Below, one piece after another: positions 29,346-37,960 of a stretch of DNA of 64,000 bases. The notes under the pieces are model-generated. The model was not told the origin of the DNA and did no database searches. It was given only the letters and a program-made list of their open reading frames with translations. The translations under genes were made by a program, and so were the position numbers. Numbering within the stretch: the first letter of the stretch is position 1; each line of letters begins with the position of its first letter. Source of the stretch: Aquificota bacterium (GTDB lineage: Bacteria > Aquificota > Aquificia > Aquificales > Hydrogenothermaceae); the NCBI GenBank assembly GCA_013153635.1, contig JAADDZ010000006.1:1-64000 (forward strand). Reading direction: 5' to 3'.

Positions 29346-29834
29346 ATGAAAACAATAGCTATAGTGATAACACTGTTCTTTCTTGGTTACAGTTACGGTT
29401 ACGAAGACCATGTAAAATATGAGCATGGATACTTTTACGTAATAATAGATAAGGAAAAGTTTGGAAGCGTTAATTCTGAACTCTTACAGCAGATAGAAAA
29501 TCACGGGTGGGAAGTTATCTATACAATGAATGTGGATAGAACTACAAAAACAAACACACCTTATAAAACCCATCTCCTTTGTAAAAGGGACTATTTAAGA
29601 GAAGGTTTAGAGACCTTTAAACTTATAGGTGTTATTATCCCATGTAGGATTGCTATATTCCAAGAAAAAAACTATGTAAAAATCGCTGTAGAGGATATAA
29701 AGGAGATTGTTAAGAAATATAACCCAAATCCGAAGTTTTATAGATTTATAACAGCTATAGAGCAAGAGATGATAGATATTTTAAACAGAACCGCAAATGA
29801 ATTTTCGAAGAAACGTCTTATCCCTCAATACTGA
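29346..29834 (+). CDS. Secreted DUF302-like protein
   Basis: A 162-residue protein with a signal peptide (~1-17, 'YSYG'). The body has one short Cys-containing segment 'LLCKRDYLREG', another 'IIPCRIAIFQE' and 'VAVEDIKEI'-like text, recalling DUF302 proteins of bacteria and archaea that live with sulfur or heme chemistry. The match is by pattern memory and moderate at best. It is divergent from nurA, and TTGACA-like boxes at 29240 and 29284 lie in the 155-base gap. pepA follows 54 bases later on the same strand. Confidence 0.5.
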   Translation: MKTIAIVITLFFLGYSYGYEDHVKYEHGYFYVIIDKEKFGSVNSELLQQIENHGWEVIYTMNVDRTTKTNTPYKTHLLCKRDYLREGLETFKLIGVIIPCRIAIFQEKNYVKIAVEDIKEIVKKYNPNPKFYRFITAIEQEMIDILNRTANEFSKKRLIPQY

Positions 29835-29888
29835 TTTTGATATAATTTTCATAACATTAAAAAAATTTGAGATAGGAGAGAGAATCAG

Positions 29889-31388
29889 ATGGAAATAAAA
29901 GCAACCAGTGGAAAGTTAGGAAATCTTAGGACAAAAGCTGTTGTTTCCTTTATGTTTAAAGAAGATAGAAAATTTAATGATGAAATTCAAGAATTAGACA
30001 AACTATTAAATGGAGGTATCTCTCTCTTAAAAAAAGAGCAAAGATTTTCTGCTGATGAAGGAAAATTCCTTGTAGTTCCTACATTTAGAAAACTCAAAAC
30101 AGAATATATAATTATCGTTGGACTAGGAAGTAAAAAGAAAGCAGACCTTGATACTATTAGAAGAGCAGGAGCTTACATAATAAGAAAATCTAAAGAGTTA
30201 AGGATAGATAAAATAGCGATAGATATTAAAAATCTAGAAGCTTTAAAAGAAAAAGAAGAAGAACTAGCTCAAGCTTTTAGCGAGGGAGTTATATTAGGTG
30301 GCTATCAGTTTGATAAGTACAAAAAGAATAAGGACAAATTTAAAGTTAAAGAAATAGATATAAGAGTATCTAGAAGGTTTAAATCTCCTACAGAGAAAAA
30401 GATAAAGATAGGAAAGATTCTAGCCCAAGCCCAAAATTTTGCACGGGATATTGCTAACGAACCCGGTAATGTAATAACACCACAAAAGTTAGCTCAAATT
30501 GCAGAAGATTTAGCTAAAGAGTATGGTTTTGAAGTCAAAATCTACGACGAAAAAAAGATAGAAAAGCTAGGAATGAATGCCTTTTTAGCTGTAGCGAAAG
30601 GAAGTGAAAACCCTCCAAGGTTCATTCATCTTATATACAAAGCAAAAAAGCCAAAAAAAGAGATAGCTCTTGTTGGTAAAGGACTCACCTTTGACAGTGG
30701 AGGTCTTAACATAAAACCGGGAGATTTTATGAGATGGATGAAATCTGATAAATCTGGAGCTTGTGCTGTTTTAGGAATATTTAAAGCCTTAGGTGAACTA
30801 AAACCAGACATAGTTGTTCATGGAGTTATCGCGGCTTGTGAAAATATGCCTGATGGAAAAGCTTATAGACCAGACGATATACTAATTGCAAAAAATGGTG
30901 TCTCTATAGAAGTAGGAAACACTGATGCAGAAGGTAGATTGACTCTTGCTGATGCCCTTAGTTATGTATCAGAGCTTAAGCCAGATACGATTATAGATAT
31001 GGCTACCTTGACTGGAGCTTGTGTAGTAGCTCTTGGGGAGTATACCGCTGGAGTAATGGGAAATAATCAAAAACTTATAGATGAGATACTAGATACTAGT
31101 GAAAAGACTGGAGAATGGATGTGGCAGTTACCTTTCAATGATAAACTTAGAGAACATATAAAAGCTCCAAATGCAGATGTACTAAACATAGGAAAGACAA
31201 GATATGGAGGGGCTATTACCGCAGGTTTATTTTTAGAAAAATTTGTAGACCCTAAAATACCGTGGGCACATATAGATATTGCAGGACCTGCACATAACAC
31301 TTCTGGTTGGTATTACCACCCTCCGGGAGCTACCGGATTTCCTGTAAGAACGATAACATCTTTTATATTAGAAAACTCCCAAGAATAA
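29889..31388 (+). CDS. pepA: Leucyl aminopeptidase (M17)
   Basis: A 499-residue cytosolic metallo-aminopeptidase. The C-terminal catalytic domain shows the two-metal site residues in 'LVGKGLTFDSGGLNIKP', 'MKSDKSGA' and the M17 signature 'NTDAEGRLTLADAL'. The N-terminal ~160 residues form the macro-like domain. Length and order match hexameric PepA. GATAGGAGAG precedes the ATG. A strong terminator directly follows the stop. Confidence 0.95.
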   Translation: MEIKATSGKLGNLRTKAVVSFMFKEDRKFNDEIQELDKLLNGGISLLKKEQRFSADEGKFLVVPTFRKLKTEYIIIVGLGSKKKADLDTIRRAGAYIIRKSKELRIDKIAIDIKNLEALKEKEEELAQAFSEGVILGGYQFDKYKKNKDKFKVKEIDIRVSRRFKSPTEKKIKIGKILAQAQNFARDIANEPGNVITPQKLAQIAEDLAKEYGFEVKIYDEKKIEKLGMNAFLAVAKGSENPPRFIHLIYKAKKPKKEIALVGKGLTFDSGGLNIKPGDFMRWMKSDKSGACAVLGIFKALGELKPDIVVHGVIAACENMPDGKAYRPDDILIAKNGVSIEVGNTDAEGRLTLADALSYVSELKPDTIIDMATLTGACVVALGEYTAGVMGNNQKLIDEILDTSEKTGEWMWQLPFNDKLREHIKAPNADVLNIGKTRYGGAITAGLFLEKFVDPKIPWAHIDIAGPAHNTSGWYYHPPGATGFPVRTITSFILENSQE

Positions 31389-31410
31389 AACCCTACTTTT
31401 AGTAGGGTTT
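31388..31410 (+). terminator. Terminator after pepA
   Basis: A ten-base perfect stem AAACCCTACT / AGTAGGGTTT with a three-base loop begins at the pepA stop. It isolates pepA from the downstream TetR operon and could act in both directions. Confidence 0.75.
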
Positions 31411-31439
31411 GACTTAAATTTTTTTATATCGTAGTATAT

Positions 31440-31457
31440 TGATTGATGAGTCAGTCA
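31440..31457. promoter_or_regulatory. Candidate TetR-family operator overlapping its own start codon
   Basis: TGATTGA, a four-base spacer and TCAGTCA form a near-perfect inverted repeat (one mismatch) that covers the ATG of the regulator at 31446. Just upstream, TTGACT (31409-31414) and TAGTAT (31432-31437) with a 17-base spacer could be the promoter, giving a nearly leaderless mRNA. Autorepression is an inference. Confidence 0.45.
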
Positions 31458-32015
31458 GTAAATACAAAAGACAGATTAATATGGTCTGCGGTAAAAGTCT
31501 TTTCTGAAAAAGGATATTTTAATGCCAAAATATCTGACATAGTGAAAGAGGCAGGTCTTGCCCAAGGTACTTTTTATCTGTACTTCTCTAGCAAAGAAGA
31601 CATCTTTTTTCAAATCATAGAGCTTATTATTGAACAGATACAAGAAGTGATAGACAGATATAAACACCAAAAACACAAGGAGGATATAAAACAAGTGATA
31701 CATTCCTTTTCCAAGGAGATGTTCTTCCTGTTTAATCAGTATAGGGAAGTTGCTTATATCTATTTTTTTCAGCTTTTGTGTATGCAAGAAAAGTTCAAAG
31801 AGTTATACATATCTACATATGAAAAATTTATCCAGTTTTACATAGAGCTTTTATCTGAATATAGAGATAGAGAAATCCTTGCAGGCATGATAGTCAGTTT
31901 TGCTGAAAAATTATTCAAATTGGACATTCTAATAAAACACAAAAATGTAGAAACCGTTATATCCGAATTTAATGAAGGAGTAGAAATCCTTCTAAAAGGA
32001 GCTGTGGAAAGTTAA
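31446..32015 (+). CDS. TetR-family transcriptional repressor of the efflux operon
   Basis: A 189-residue regulator. The N-terminal helix-turn-helix has the TetR pattern 'AVKVFSEKGYFNAKISDIVKEAG' split as 'AVKVFSEKGYFNAKI' and 'AGLAQGTFYLYFSSKEDIF' (~12-58). The C-terminal ligand and dimer domain is variable. I used ATG 31446; a TTG one codon upstream is possible. There is no Shine-Dalgarno site. It lies 60 bases before a TolC-EmrA-EmrB set on the same strand, which it probably regulates. Confidence 0.9.
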   Translation: MSQSVNTKDRLIWSAVKVFSEKGYFNAKISDIVKEAGLAQGTFYLYFSSKEDIFFQIIELIIEQIQEVIDRYKHQKHKEDIKQVIHSFSKEMFFLFNQYREVAYIYFFQLLCMQEKFKELYISTYEKFIQFYIELLSEYRDREILAGMIVSFAEKLFKLDILIKHKNVETVISEFNEGVEILLKGAVES

Positions 32016-32075
32016 TTTAATAACATTGATTTTGCCTAGTTTAAAACCGTTTTTGACTAAAAATTGAGGTAAACT

Positions 32076-33368
32076 ATGAAAGTTTTCATTTTTTTAATGT
32101 TAAGTTTAATATCTTTTAAGATATACGCCCTTACTTTAGAAGAAGCCGTAAATTTAGCTCTTAAAAATAATCCTCAAATTCAGATTTATGAAAAAAATAC
32201 CCAAATATCAAAACTAAATCTAAAGATAGATAGACAACTCTTCTTACCCCAATTTTTCATTCAGTATAGTCATACATGGTTATCTCAAACTCCATACCTT
32301 AATATTCCTCCAAATCCTCCTTTGCCACCTATATCTTTTAAACAGATGGAAAAAAGTTTTAACAACTTTGAATTTGGTTTTAATTACCTATTTTATGCAG
32401 GAGGAAAAAGACACGCAAAGCTAAAGATAGATAAAATAGATATAAAAGCCTCATTTGAAAAACTTTCAGAACAAAAAAAGCAGATAGTTACAAAGGTAAA
32501 AAAAGCCTATGTCCAAACCCTAAAAGCCAAGGCTATTATAAAGATATATGAAAAGCAGTTAGAGGCTGTTAGAGCGCACTACCAAACAGTGAAAGGATTT
32601 TATGAAGAAGGGTATGTCTCATATGTAGAACTTTTACAAGCACGAGTAAAAATATCAGAAACCAAAAAAAACCTAAAATCAGCAAAAGAGAGTTTTTCAC
32701 TCTCCAAAGCTTATCTTTTAACAGTATTAGGACAATCTCCTTATGAAGATGTAAAGCTAGAAAACATAGACATAACCCCCAAAATAACTTTTAACCTACG
32801 GTTCTTACAAAAAAAAGCACTAAAGAACAGAAATATACTTAGATTCGCCCAATACCAAAAGAAAAAATTAAAACAGCTAGAAAAGATAGAAAAAGCTGAT
32901 TTCTTACCTCAACTTTTCTCTCAAGGTAAACTTATATATACAGACCAGATAGACTATTTAGACCCTAAAGCAAACTTCTCTTTAACTTTAGGGATAAAAT
33001 TAAGTGTACAAGGGGTACAACCTTACTACAAAATGTTAAAAACAAAACTAGAAGAGAAAAAAGCAGAACTTCAAATCAAAGATTTAAAAAATAAAATACT
33101 TCTCCAAGTTCAAAATGCTTACCAAAAATTCATCACTGCAAAAGAAAATCTTTTAGTCTCTAAAATCATGCTAAATCAAGCAGAAGAATATTACAAACTA
33201 GTAGTGGAGCAGTATAAAAACCAACTAGCAACCACCACAGATGTTCTAAATGCACAAGCTCAACTCACCACAGCTAGGCAAGGGAAAGAAATATCCTATT
33301 ATCAGCTTTTAGAAGCTATCTTTGAGCTAGAAAATGCCACAGGAACAAAGTTAATTGGAGGAATATGA
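32076..33368 (+). CDS. TolC-family outer membrane protein of the EmrAB-type system
   Basis: A 430-residue outer-membrane efflux protein with a signal peptide (~1-18, 'IYA') and two coiled-coil repeats, including 'GYVSYVELLQARV' and 'NQLATTTDVLNAQAQL'. It should form the trimeric outer channel for the adaptor and pump that follow. Its TGA overlaps the next ATG (ATGA), consistent with translational coupling. A TTGAGGT stretch serves as the ribosome site. Confidence 0.9.
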   Translation: MKVFIFLMLSLISFKIYALTLEEAVNLALKNNPQIQIYEKNTQISKLNLKIDRQLFLPQFFIQYSHTWLSQTPYLNIPPNPPLPPISFKQMEKSFNNFEFGFNYLFYAGGKRHAKLKIDKIDIKASFEKLSEQKKQIVTKVKKAYVQTLKAKAIIKIYEKQLEAVRAHYQTVKGFYEEGYVSYVELLQARVKISETKKNLKSAKESFSLSKAYLLTVLGQSPYEDVKLENIDITPKITFNLRFLQKKALKNRNILRFAQYQKKKLKQLEKIEKADFLPQLFSQGKLIYTDQIDYLDPKANFSLTLGIKLSVQGVQPYYKMLKTKLEEKKAELQIKDLKNKILLQVQNAYQKFITAKENLLVSKIMLNQAEEYYKLVVEQYKNQLATTTDVLNAQAQLTTARQGKEISYYQLLEAIFELENATGTKLIGGI

Positions 33369-34495
33369 TGCAAAAAAAATTAGGAGCTTTAATAATAATA
33401 TTGCTTATAGTATTGTTTGCTATATTTGCTTTTAGATGGGTAAAACACAGAATAGAATACGCAGTTACAAATGCTGTATTTGTAGAATCAGATTATATAT
33501 CAAATATAGGATTTCATAGAGTTTCAGGAAAAATAACCCATATGTATAAAAAAGAAGGAGATATAGTTAAAACTGGAGAACCCCTTGCAAAGCTGTACGA
33601 TAAAGACTACAAGGTTGAGCTAAAATCAACCCAAGATAAAATAAAAGCTCTAACCTATAAAAAACAAGCCTTAGAAGAAAAGATAAACAGAATAAAAAAA
33701 GAACTCGACATAAATCAAGAGGTTGCTTTTCTAGGACTACAGGAGATAAATCAAAAGATAGAAGAGTTCAAATACAACATAACCCAGCTAGAGATACAGC
33801 TCGCCCAACTAAAAAAAGACAGAGATAGATTAAAAAGACTACTAGAAAAAAAGCTAATCCCCTCTAAGAGTTATGAAGAGGTACAAACCCAATACCAAGT
33901 CCTAACAGAAAAAAAACAACAACTAGAAAAAACCCTCGCCCAGTTACAAACTGTTAAGCAAAAAGCAGAGAAAAACCTATCATTAGCAAAAGTAAAAAAA
34001 GAGATACTAAAAGAACTAAAAAAAGAACTAAAAGCGGTAGATAGCCAATTAAAAGCCCTAGAAAAACAAAAAGAAGATATAGAAAACAAACTAACATACA
34101 CCCTACTGACTGCACCTTTTGATGGATACATAGGGAAAAAATTCGTTTCAGTTGGAGACTCTATAAAAGCTGGAATGCCAGTGTACTCGATAATAAAAAA
34201 AGACAGCTTCTATATAAATGTTCTTTTAGAAGAAAATAAACTAAAAGGAATAAAAATAGGTTCAAAGGCAAAAATAAAACTAGATGCATATCCAGATGAA
34301 GAATTTGAAGGAGAAGTAGAAGTAATAAATTACGCAACAGCCGCAAAATATGCTCTGGTTCCTAGAGATATTTCAGCTGGAGAATTTACAAAAGTAGTAC
34401 AAAGAGTACCTGTAAAAATAAGAATAACTAAAGGGAAAAAAGAACTTCTTAGAGTTGGTCTTGGTGGAGAAGTAGAAATAAAGAGAGAAGACTAA
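33365..34495 (+). CDS. HlyD/EmrA-family membrane fusion protein
   Basis: A 376-residue adaptor with one N-terminal membrane helix (~8-25). It has a split biotinyl-lipoyl domain ('VSGKITHMYKKEGDIVKTG' ~55-75 and 'LTAPFDGYIGKKFVSVGDSI' ~243-262) flanking a long coiled coil (~80-235). It then has a beta-barrel domain with 'LGGEVEIK' at the end. The long coiled coil and cytoplasmic anchor fit EmrA rather than RND adaptors. Its stop and the EmrB start share a base (TAATG). Confidence 0.9.
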   Translation: MMQKKLGALIIILLIVLFAIFAFRWVKHRIEYAVTNAVFVESDYISNIGFHRVSGKITHMYKKEGDIVKTGEPLAKLYDKDYKVELKSTQDKIKALTYKKQALEEKINRIKKELDINQEVAFLGLQEINQKIEEFKYNITQLEIQLAQLKKDRDRLKRLLEKKLIPSKSYEEVQTQYQVLTEKKQQLEKTLAQLQTVKQKAEKNLSLAKVKKEILKELKKELKAVDSQLKALEKQKEDIENKLTYTLLTAPFDGYIGKKFVSVGDSIKAGMPVYSIIKKDSFYINVLLEENKLKGIKIGSKAKIKLDAYPDEEFEGEVEVINYATAAKYALVPRDISAGEFTKVVQRVPVKIRITKGKKELLRVGLGGEVEIKRED

Positions 34496-36054
34496 TGGAA
34501 CAATCACAAATACCCCTTTATAAAAGGGTATCTTTTTGGGAAAGGATTTTAATAACCTATATAGTTATGACAGGAGCCTTTATGGCTATACTAGATACAA
34601 CTATAGTCGATATTATAGTTCCAAAATTGATGGCACCTTTGAAAACAGATTTATACGGTGTTCAATGGGTTATTACCGCCTATATGATTGCCTCTGCAAC
34701 AGGACTTATCCTTTCTGATTGGTTAGACAAAAAATTTGGTCTAAAGAATATATATATAGCTGGAATTGTCCTTTTTACCTTTGCCTCTTTTATGTGTGGA
34801 CAATCAGAATCGCTAGAAGAGATGATTCTGTTTCGAGTTCTTCAAGGAGTAGGAGAAGCTTTTATTATGGTTACAGCTCAAACTATTTTGTTTTCTGTAT
34901 ATCCACCAGAACAAAAAGGACTTGCTATGGGTATATTTGGTCTTGGAGTTAGTTTTGCACCAGCTTTGGGTCCCACTCTTGGAGGTTATATTACCGAATA
35001 CATTAATTGGAGATGGGTTTTTTATATAAACATACCATTTGGAATACTCACTACTATTTTGGCTATTTTCTATCTACCAAAATCAAAAATCTTTGAAAAA
35101 CCAAAGCTAAACTTTATCTCATTTTTCTTCTTGTCTATGTTTACAGTAACCCTCCTTATTATACTCTCGAAGGGGCAACAGCTAGGGTGGTTTTATTCAG
35201 AAACGATAATATACCTCACCATCGTTTGTGTATTTTCTTTGCTCTTTTACGCTTTATCCGAAATACTTTCTAAAGAACCTTTACTAGACTACTCAATCTT
35301 TTTAAACAAAGACTACTTAACAGGATTTTTACTTTTCTTCTTACTTTTAGGATTTTCTCTATATCAGCTTTTTTATCTATTACCCCTTTACTACGAGCAG
35401 TTAAAGGGTTTATCTACTCTAGATGCTGGAATACACATTCTAGCCCTTGCCATCTTTATAGCTATCTTTTCTCCGATAGCAGGCATATTAAGTGATAAAA
35501 TTGGAGAAAAATATGTACTTTATATAAGTGTAGCCATATATCTGTTTAGCTCTCTTTATCTACTCCCCAAATTTAACTATTACACACCCTCCACGCAAGC
35601 GGCTATCATGACTATACCCTTAGGCATTGCCATGGGAATGTTTTTTGCTCCCACAACTACAATGGCTCTAAGGAATCTTAATGAAGAACTTGCCACCTTA
35701 GGAACAGGTCTTATGCATTATGCTAGATTTGTAGGAGGTTCTTTTGGAACAGCCATAGCAACAAACGAACTTCTAAAAAACCAAGCTGAACATTTTGACG
35801 GTATAGTAGGACAACAAAACATATCCTATGTAGCAATGTTTTTAGAAAAACTCAAAAGCTTTGCACAAAATTTTATTCCAGAAAACTTAGTAGAGTTAAA
35901 GATGAAAGCCCTTCTTTACTATGTACAATCACTGCACAGCTATTCTTATTCTTTCCAAGACACTTTTTTTATTGCAGGAATTTTTGGGATAATAGGAAGT
36001 ATACCAATCATCATTTATCTACTTGCAGATATAAAAAGGGGGTTAAAACTGTGA
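34495..36054 (+). CDS. EmrB/QacA-type MFS multidrug exporter (DHA2, 14 TM)
   Basis: A 519-residue major facilitator protein with about 14 membrane helices. 'GAFMAILDTTIVDIIVP' in TM1 is the DHA2 signature, and 'GLILSDWLDKKFG' is the loop 2-3 motif A. It probably works with the preceding adaptor and TolC to extrude hydrophobic compounds across both membranes. It is coupled at both ends to its neighbours by stop/start overlaps. Confidence 0.92.
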   Translation: MEQSQIPLYKRVSFWERILITYIVMTGAFMAILDTTIVDIIVPKLMAPLKTDLYGVQWVITAYMIASATGLILSDWLDKKFGLKNIYIAGIVLFTFASFMCGQSESLEEMILFRVLQGVGEAFIMVTAQTILFSVYPPEQKGLAMGIFGLGVSFAPALGPTLGGYITEYINWRWVFYINIPFGILTTILAIFYLPKSKIFEKPKLNFISFFFLSMFTVTLLIILSKGQQLGWFYSETIIYLTIVCVFSLLFYALSEILSKEPLLDYSIFLNKDYLTGFLLFFLLLGFSLYQLFYLLPLYYEQLKGLSTLDAGIHILALAIFIAIFSPIAGILSDKIGEKYVLYISVAIYLFSSLYLLPKFNYYTPSTQAAIMTIPLGIAMGMFFAPTTTMALRNLNEELATLGTGLMHYARFVGGSFGTAIATNELLKNQAEHFDGIVGQQNISYVAMFLEKLKSFAQNFIPENLVELKMKALLYYVQSLHSYSYSFQDTFFIAGIFGIIGSIPIIIYLLADIKRGLKL

Positions 36055-36905
36055 ATAAAATCCTTTTTTTTCTTTTAATCATTACAAATTTAGGTTATGG
36101 AGCTGTGTTTGATTTAGAATTTTCTAAAAACAACATATTTATCTCTGGAAAATTAGACATTATAGACAGAAAAACTAAACTAGACATATCCAATCATCAA
36201 ATAAAAGACAGTTTTAGCCTCCAACTGATTCATTTTGTACCTCTTTTACCGAACCTTAGATTTGACTACATTCCTTACTCTTATACTGCATCTGGTAAAG
36301 TAGAGATAAACATGATTGATGTTCTAGAAGAAGCAGACTTTCCTATATTCTTCGGTACATCAGGATTGGTTGTAGATAGCTTTTTCTTTGGAGATTTTTT
36401 TATCTTTGATTTCTTTGGAGATAACGATACAGTAGACCTAGACATAGATATAAACATAAAAGAGTACAATTTGACACTTTTTTATCAGCCTTTCTATGAT
36501 GCAAAAATTTCTCCTAAATACGGTGTATATCTAAAATACATAAAATCCGATGTAAAAAGAACAATAGAAACCCAGCTCAAAGACATAAAAGATTCTTCAA
36601 CAAGCTCGCGAATAGTACCATTTTTATTCTTAGGCTTAGATATAAATGTACCCTTTCCTGCCCTAAACCTCTTATTTAGAACATCAACAGAAACCAGATT
36701 TTTAAAATACAAAGATACCATCTACTATCAGATAGAAATTATGGAAACACTATACTTTACAGATATAAAGTATCTAAATCATACATATATATCTGTAGGT
36801 TATAGACACTGGCGTCTAAAAACAGATTACGAATCAGACGGTTATCAAGTAGAACAGCGACTAAGATGGAATATATCTTTTATACAAATCGGTCTAAGGT
36901 TTTAA
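36051..36905 (+). CDS. Signal-peptide-bearing outer-membrane-type protein in the efflux operon
   Basis: A 284-residue protein that starts with GTG overlapping the EmrB stop (GTGA). It has a signal peptide (~1-17) and alternating hydrophobic/polar strands rich in aromatic residues, ending 'ISFIQIGLRF' with a terminal Phe typical of beta-barrel proteins. It faintly resembles the TIGR04219-type outer-membrane family, but I do not recognise it firmly. Its position suggests a role in the efflux system or in envelope response. Confidence 0.55.
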   Translation: MNKILFFLLIITNLGYGAVFDLEFSKNNIFISGKLDIIDRKTKLDISNHQIKDSFSLQLIHFVPLLPNLRFDYIPYSYTASGKVEINMIDVLEEADFPIFFGTSGLVVDSFFFGDFFIFDFFGDNDTVDLDIDINIKEYNLTLFYQPFYDAKISPKYGVYLKYIKSDVKRTIETQLKDIKDSSTSSRIVPFLFLGLDINVPFPALNLLFRTSTETRFLKYKDTIYYQIEIMETLYFTDIKYLNHTYISVGYRHWRLKTDYESDGYQVEQRLRWNISFIQIGLRF

Positions 36906-36930
36906 GACGGGAAAGACCCGCCTTTAAAAC
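36899..36930. terminator. Bidirectional terminator-like hairpin between efflux operon and cytochrome c
   Basis: GTTTTAAG-CGGG pairs with CCCG-CTTTAAAAC around an AAAGA loop with one bulge. It sits in the 25-base gap between two convergent genes and has A/T-rich flanks on both strands. Confidence 0.5.
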
Positions 36931-37253
36931 TAGTGAGACAATATATAATCGGCAAGAGCCTTAATCTGCTCATCAGAAAGACTTTTTAAAGGTCTTAAAT
37001 AATTTTTCATCATTGCGGCTTTTTTAGGGTCAACTATAGCATCAGCTTGCCCCTTTAAGTACGCTACTAAATCTCCATTCTTCTGTTTGTAAACCTCTGC
37101 TATATGTTTTAGAGAAGGACCTACTGTGTTTACATTAGGTTTGTGACATGTTCCACAACCTTTTGATTTGAAGATTTTTTCCCCTTCTGATGCCAAAACG
37201 GTGGAAACTGATACTGCTACTGTGGCTATGACCATTACTGCTAATTTTTTCAT
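36930..37253 (-). CDS. Periplasmic class I cytochrome c (c552-like)
   Basis: A 107-residue monoheme cytochrome with a signal peptide (~1-21), heme-binding 'CGTCH' (~33-37) and an axial-Met region 'AAMMKNYLRPLKSL'. Size and motifs match thermophile c552 electron carriers of terminal oxidase or nitrate/sulfur pathways. AAAGGAGG precedes the ATG, and a TTGACA/TATCTT promoter lies upstream. It stands alone, with no oxidase genes nearby. Confidence 0.93.
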   Translation of the reverse strand: MKKLAVMVIATVAVSVSTVLASEGEKIFKSKGCGTCHKPNVNTVGPSLKHIAEVYKQKNGDLVAYLKGQADAIVDPKKAAMMKNYLRPLKSLSDEQIKALADYILSH

Positions 37254-37310
37254 TGCAAAACCTCCTTTAGAGTTTTATATTTTTTATGTTTATATATGTT
37301 AACTATACTT

Positions 37311-37340
37311 AAGATAATTTATTATCAATAAACTTGTCAA
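37311..37340 (-). promoter_or_regulatory. Probable sigma-70 promoter of the cytochrome c gene
   Basis: On the minus strand TTGACA (37335-37340) is followed by an 18-base spacer and TATCTT (37311-37316), about 58 bases before the cytochrome c start. Confidence 0.55.
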
Positions 37341-37395
37341 ATAGAAGTACAAATTTGATTATAATTTTTAGAAAAAAGATAATAATAAAGCTGTA

Positions 37396-37821
37396 ATGAA
37401 AAGAAAAAATATAGGATTTATCTGTACAGGAAATTCAGCAAGAAGTCAAATAGCGGAAGGTTTTGCCAGATACTATACAGACAAATATAAAAGACCTATA
37501 GAAATTTATTCAGCTGGTTCTAACCCAACAGGTTATATCCATAAGTTAGCTATAGAGGTTATGAAAGAAAAAGGTATAGATATATCAAAACAAAAATCTA
37601 AAAGTATAAAAGATATACCATACAAAAATTTAGACATTATTGTTACTCTATGTAGTGAAGCATCTGAAACCTGCCCAAACTTTTCTAATCAAAAGGTTCT
37701 GCACTGGAATCTCCTTGACCCAGCCTCATATAGAGCCTCTAAAACAAAGCAATTAGAAATATTTAGATATGTAAGAGATATAATAGAAGAGAAAGTTAAA
37801 GATTTAATCTTTGAACTATAG
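37396..37821 (+). CDS. arsC: Thioredoxin-type arsenate reductase / LMW phosphatase family
   Basis: A 141-residue low-molecular-weight tyrosine-phosphatase-fold protein. The P-loop 'CTGNSARSQ' (~10-18) and the later cysteine pair in 'TLCSEASETCPNF' match the three-Cys mechanism of thioredoxin-coupled ArsC, which reduces arsenate to arsenite. The P-loop has Ala where S. aureus ArsC has Cys, so the nucleophile is the first Cys as usual. No arsR or arsenite efflux gene adjoins; an ArsB/NhaD-type transporter is 7.7 kb away. It is the last gene before the island. Confidence 0.85.
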   Translation: MKRKNIGFICTGNSARSQIAEGFARYYTDKYKRPIEIYSAGSNPTGYIHKLAIEVMKEKGIDISKQKSKSIKDIPYKNLDIIVTLCSEASETCPNFSNQKVLHWNLLDPASYRASKTKQLEIFRYVRDIIEEKVKDLIFEL

Positions 37822-37834
37822 ATTCCAATTTCCT

Positions 37835-37866
37835 TAAATTCAATAATTGAAATTTTGGTTGAGGGG
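37835..37866. repeat. Left copy of island-flanking imperfect direct repeat (candidate att site)
   Basis: TAAATTCAAT, ten extra bases (AATTGAAATT), then TTGGTTGAGGGG. The right copy at 43841-43862 has TAAATTCAAT followed directly by TTGGTTGCGGGG, so 21 of 22 aligned bases agree apart from the 10-base insertion. The right copy overlaps the 3' end of tRNA-fMet. The remaining ~95 bases to the HNH gene hold a small hairpin (CGCTTTT..AAAAGCG) and no gene. Confidence 0.6.
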
Positions 37867-37960
37867 CTAGCCCGGAAACCGATTTTAACTTCACATATTC
37901 AAAACGAGAACGCTTTTTCATCAAAAGCGGATAATGATATATAAAACCTGAATGGGAATG

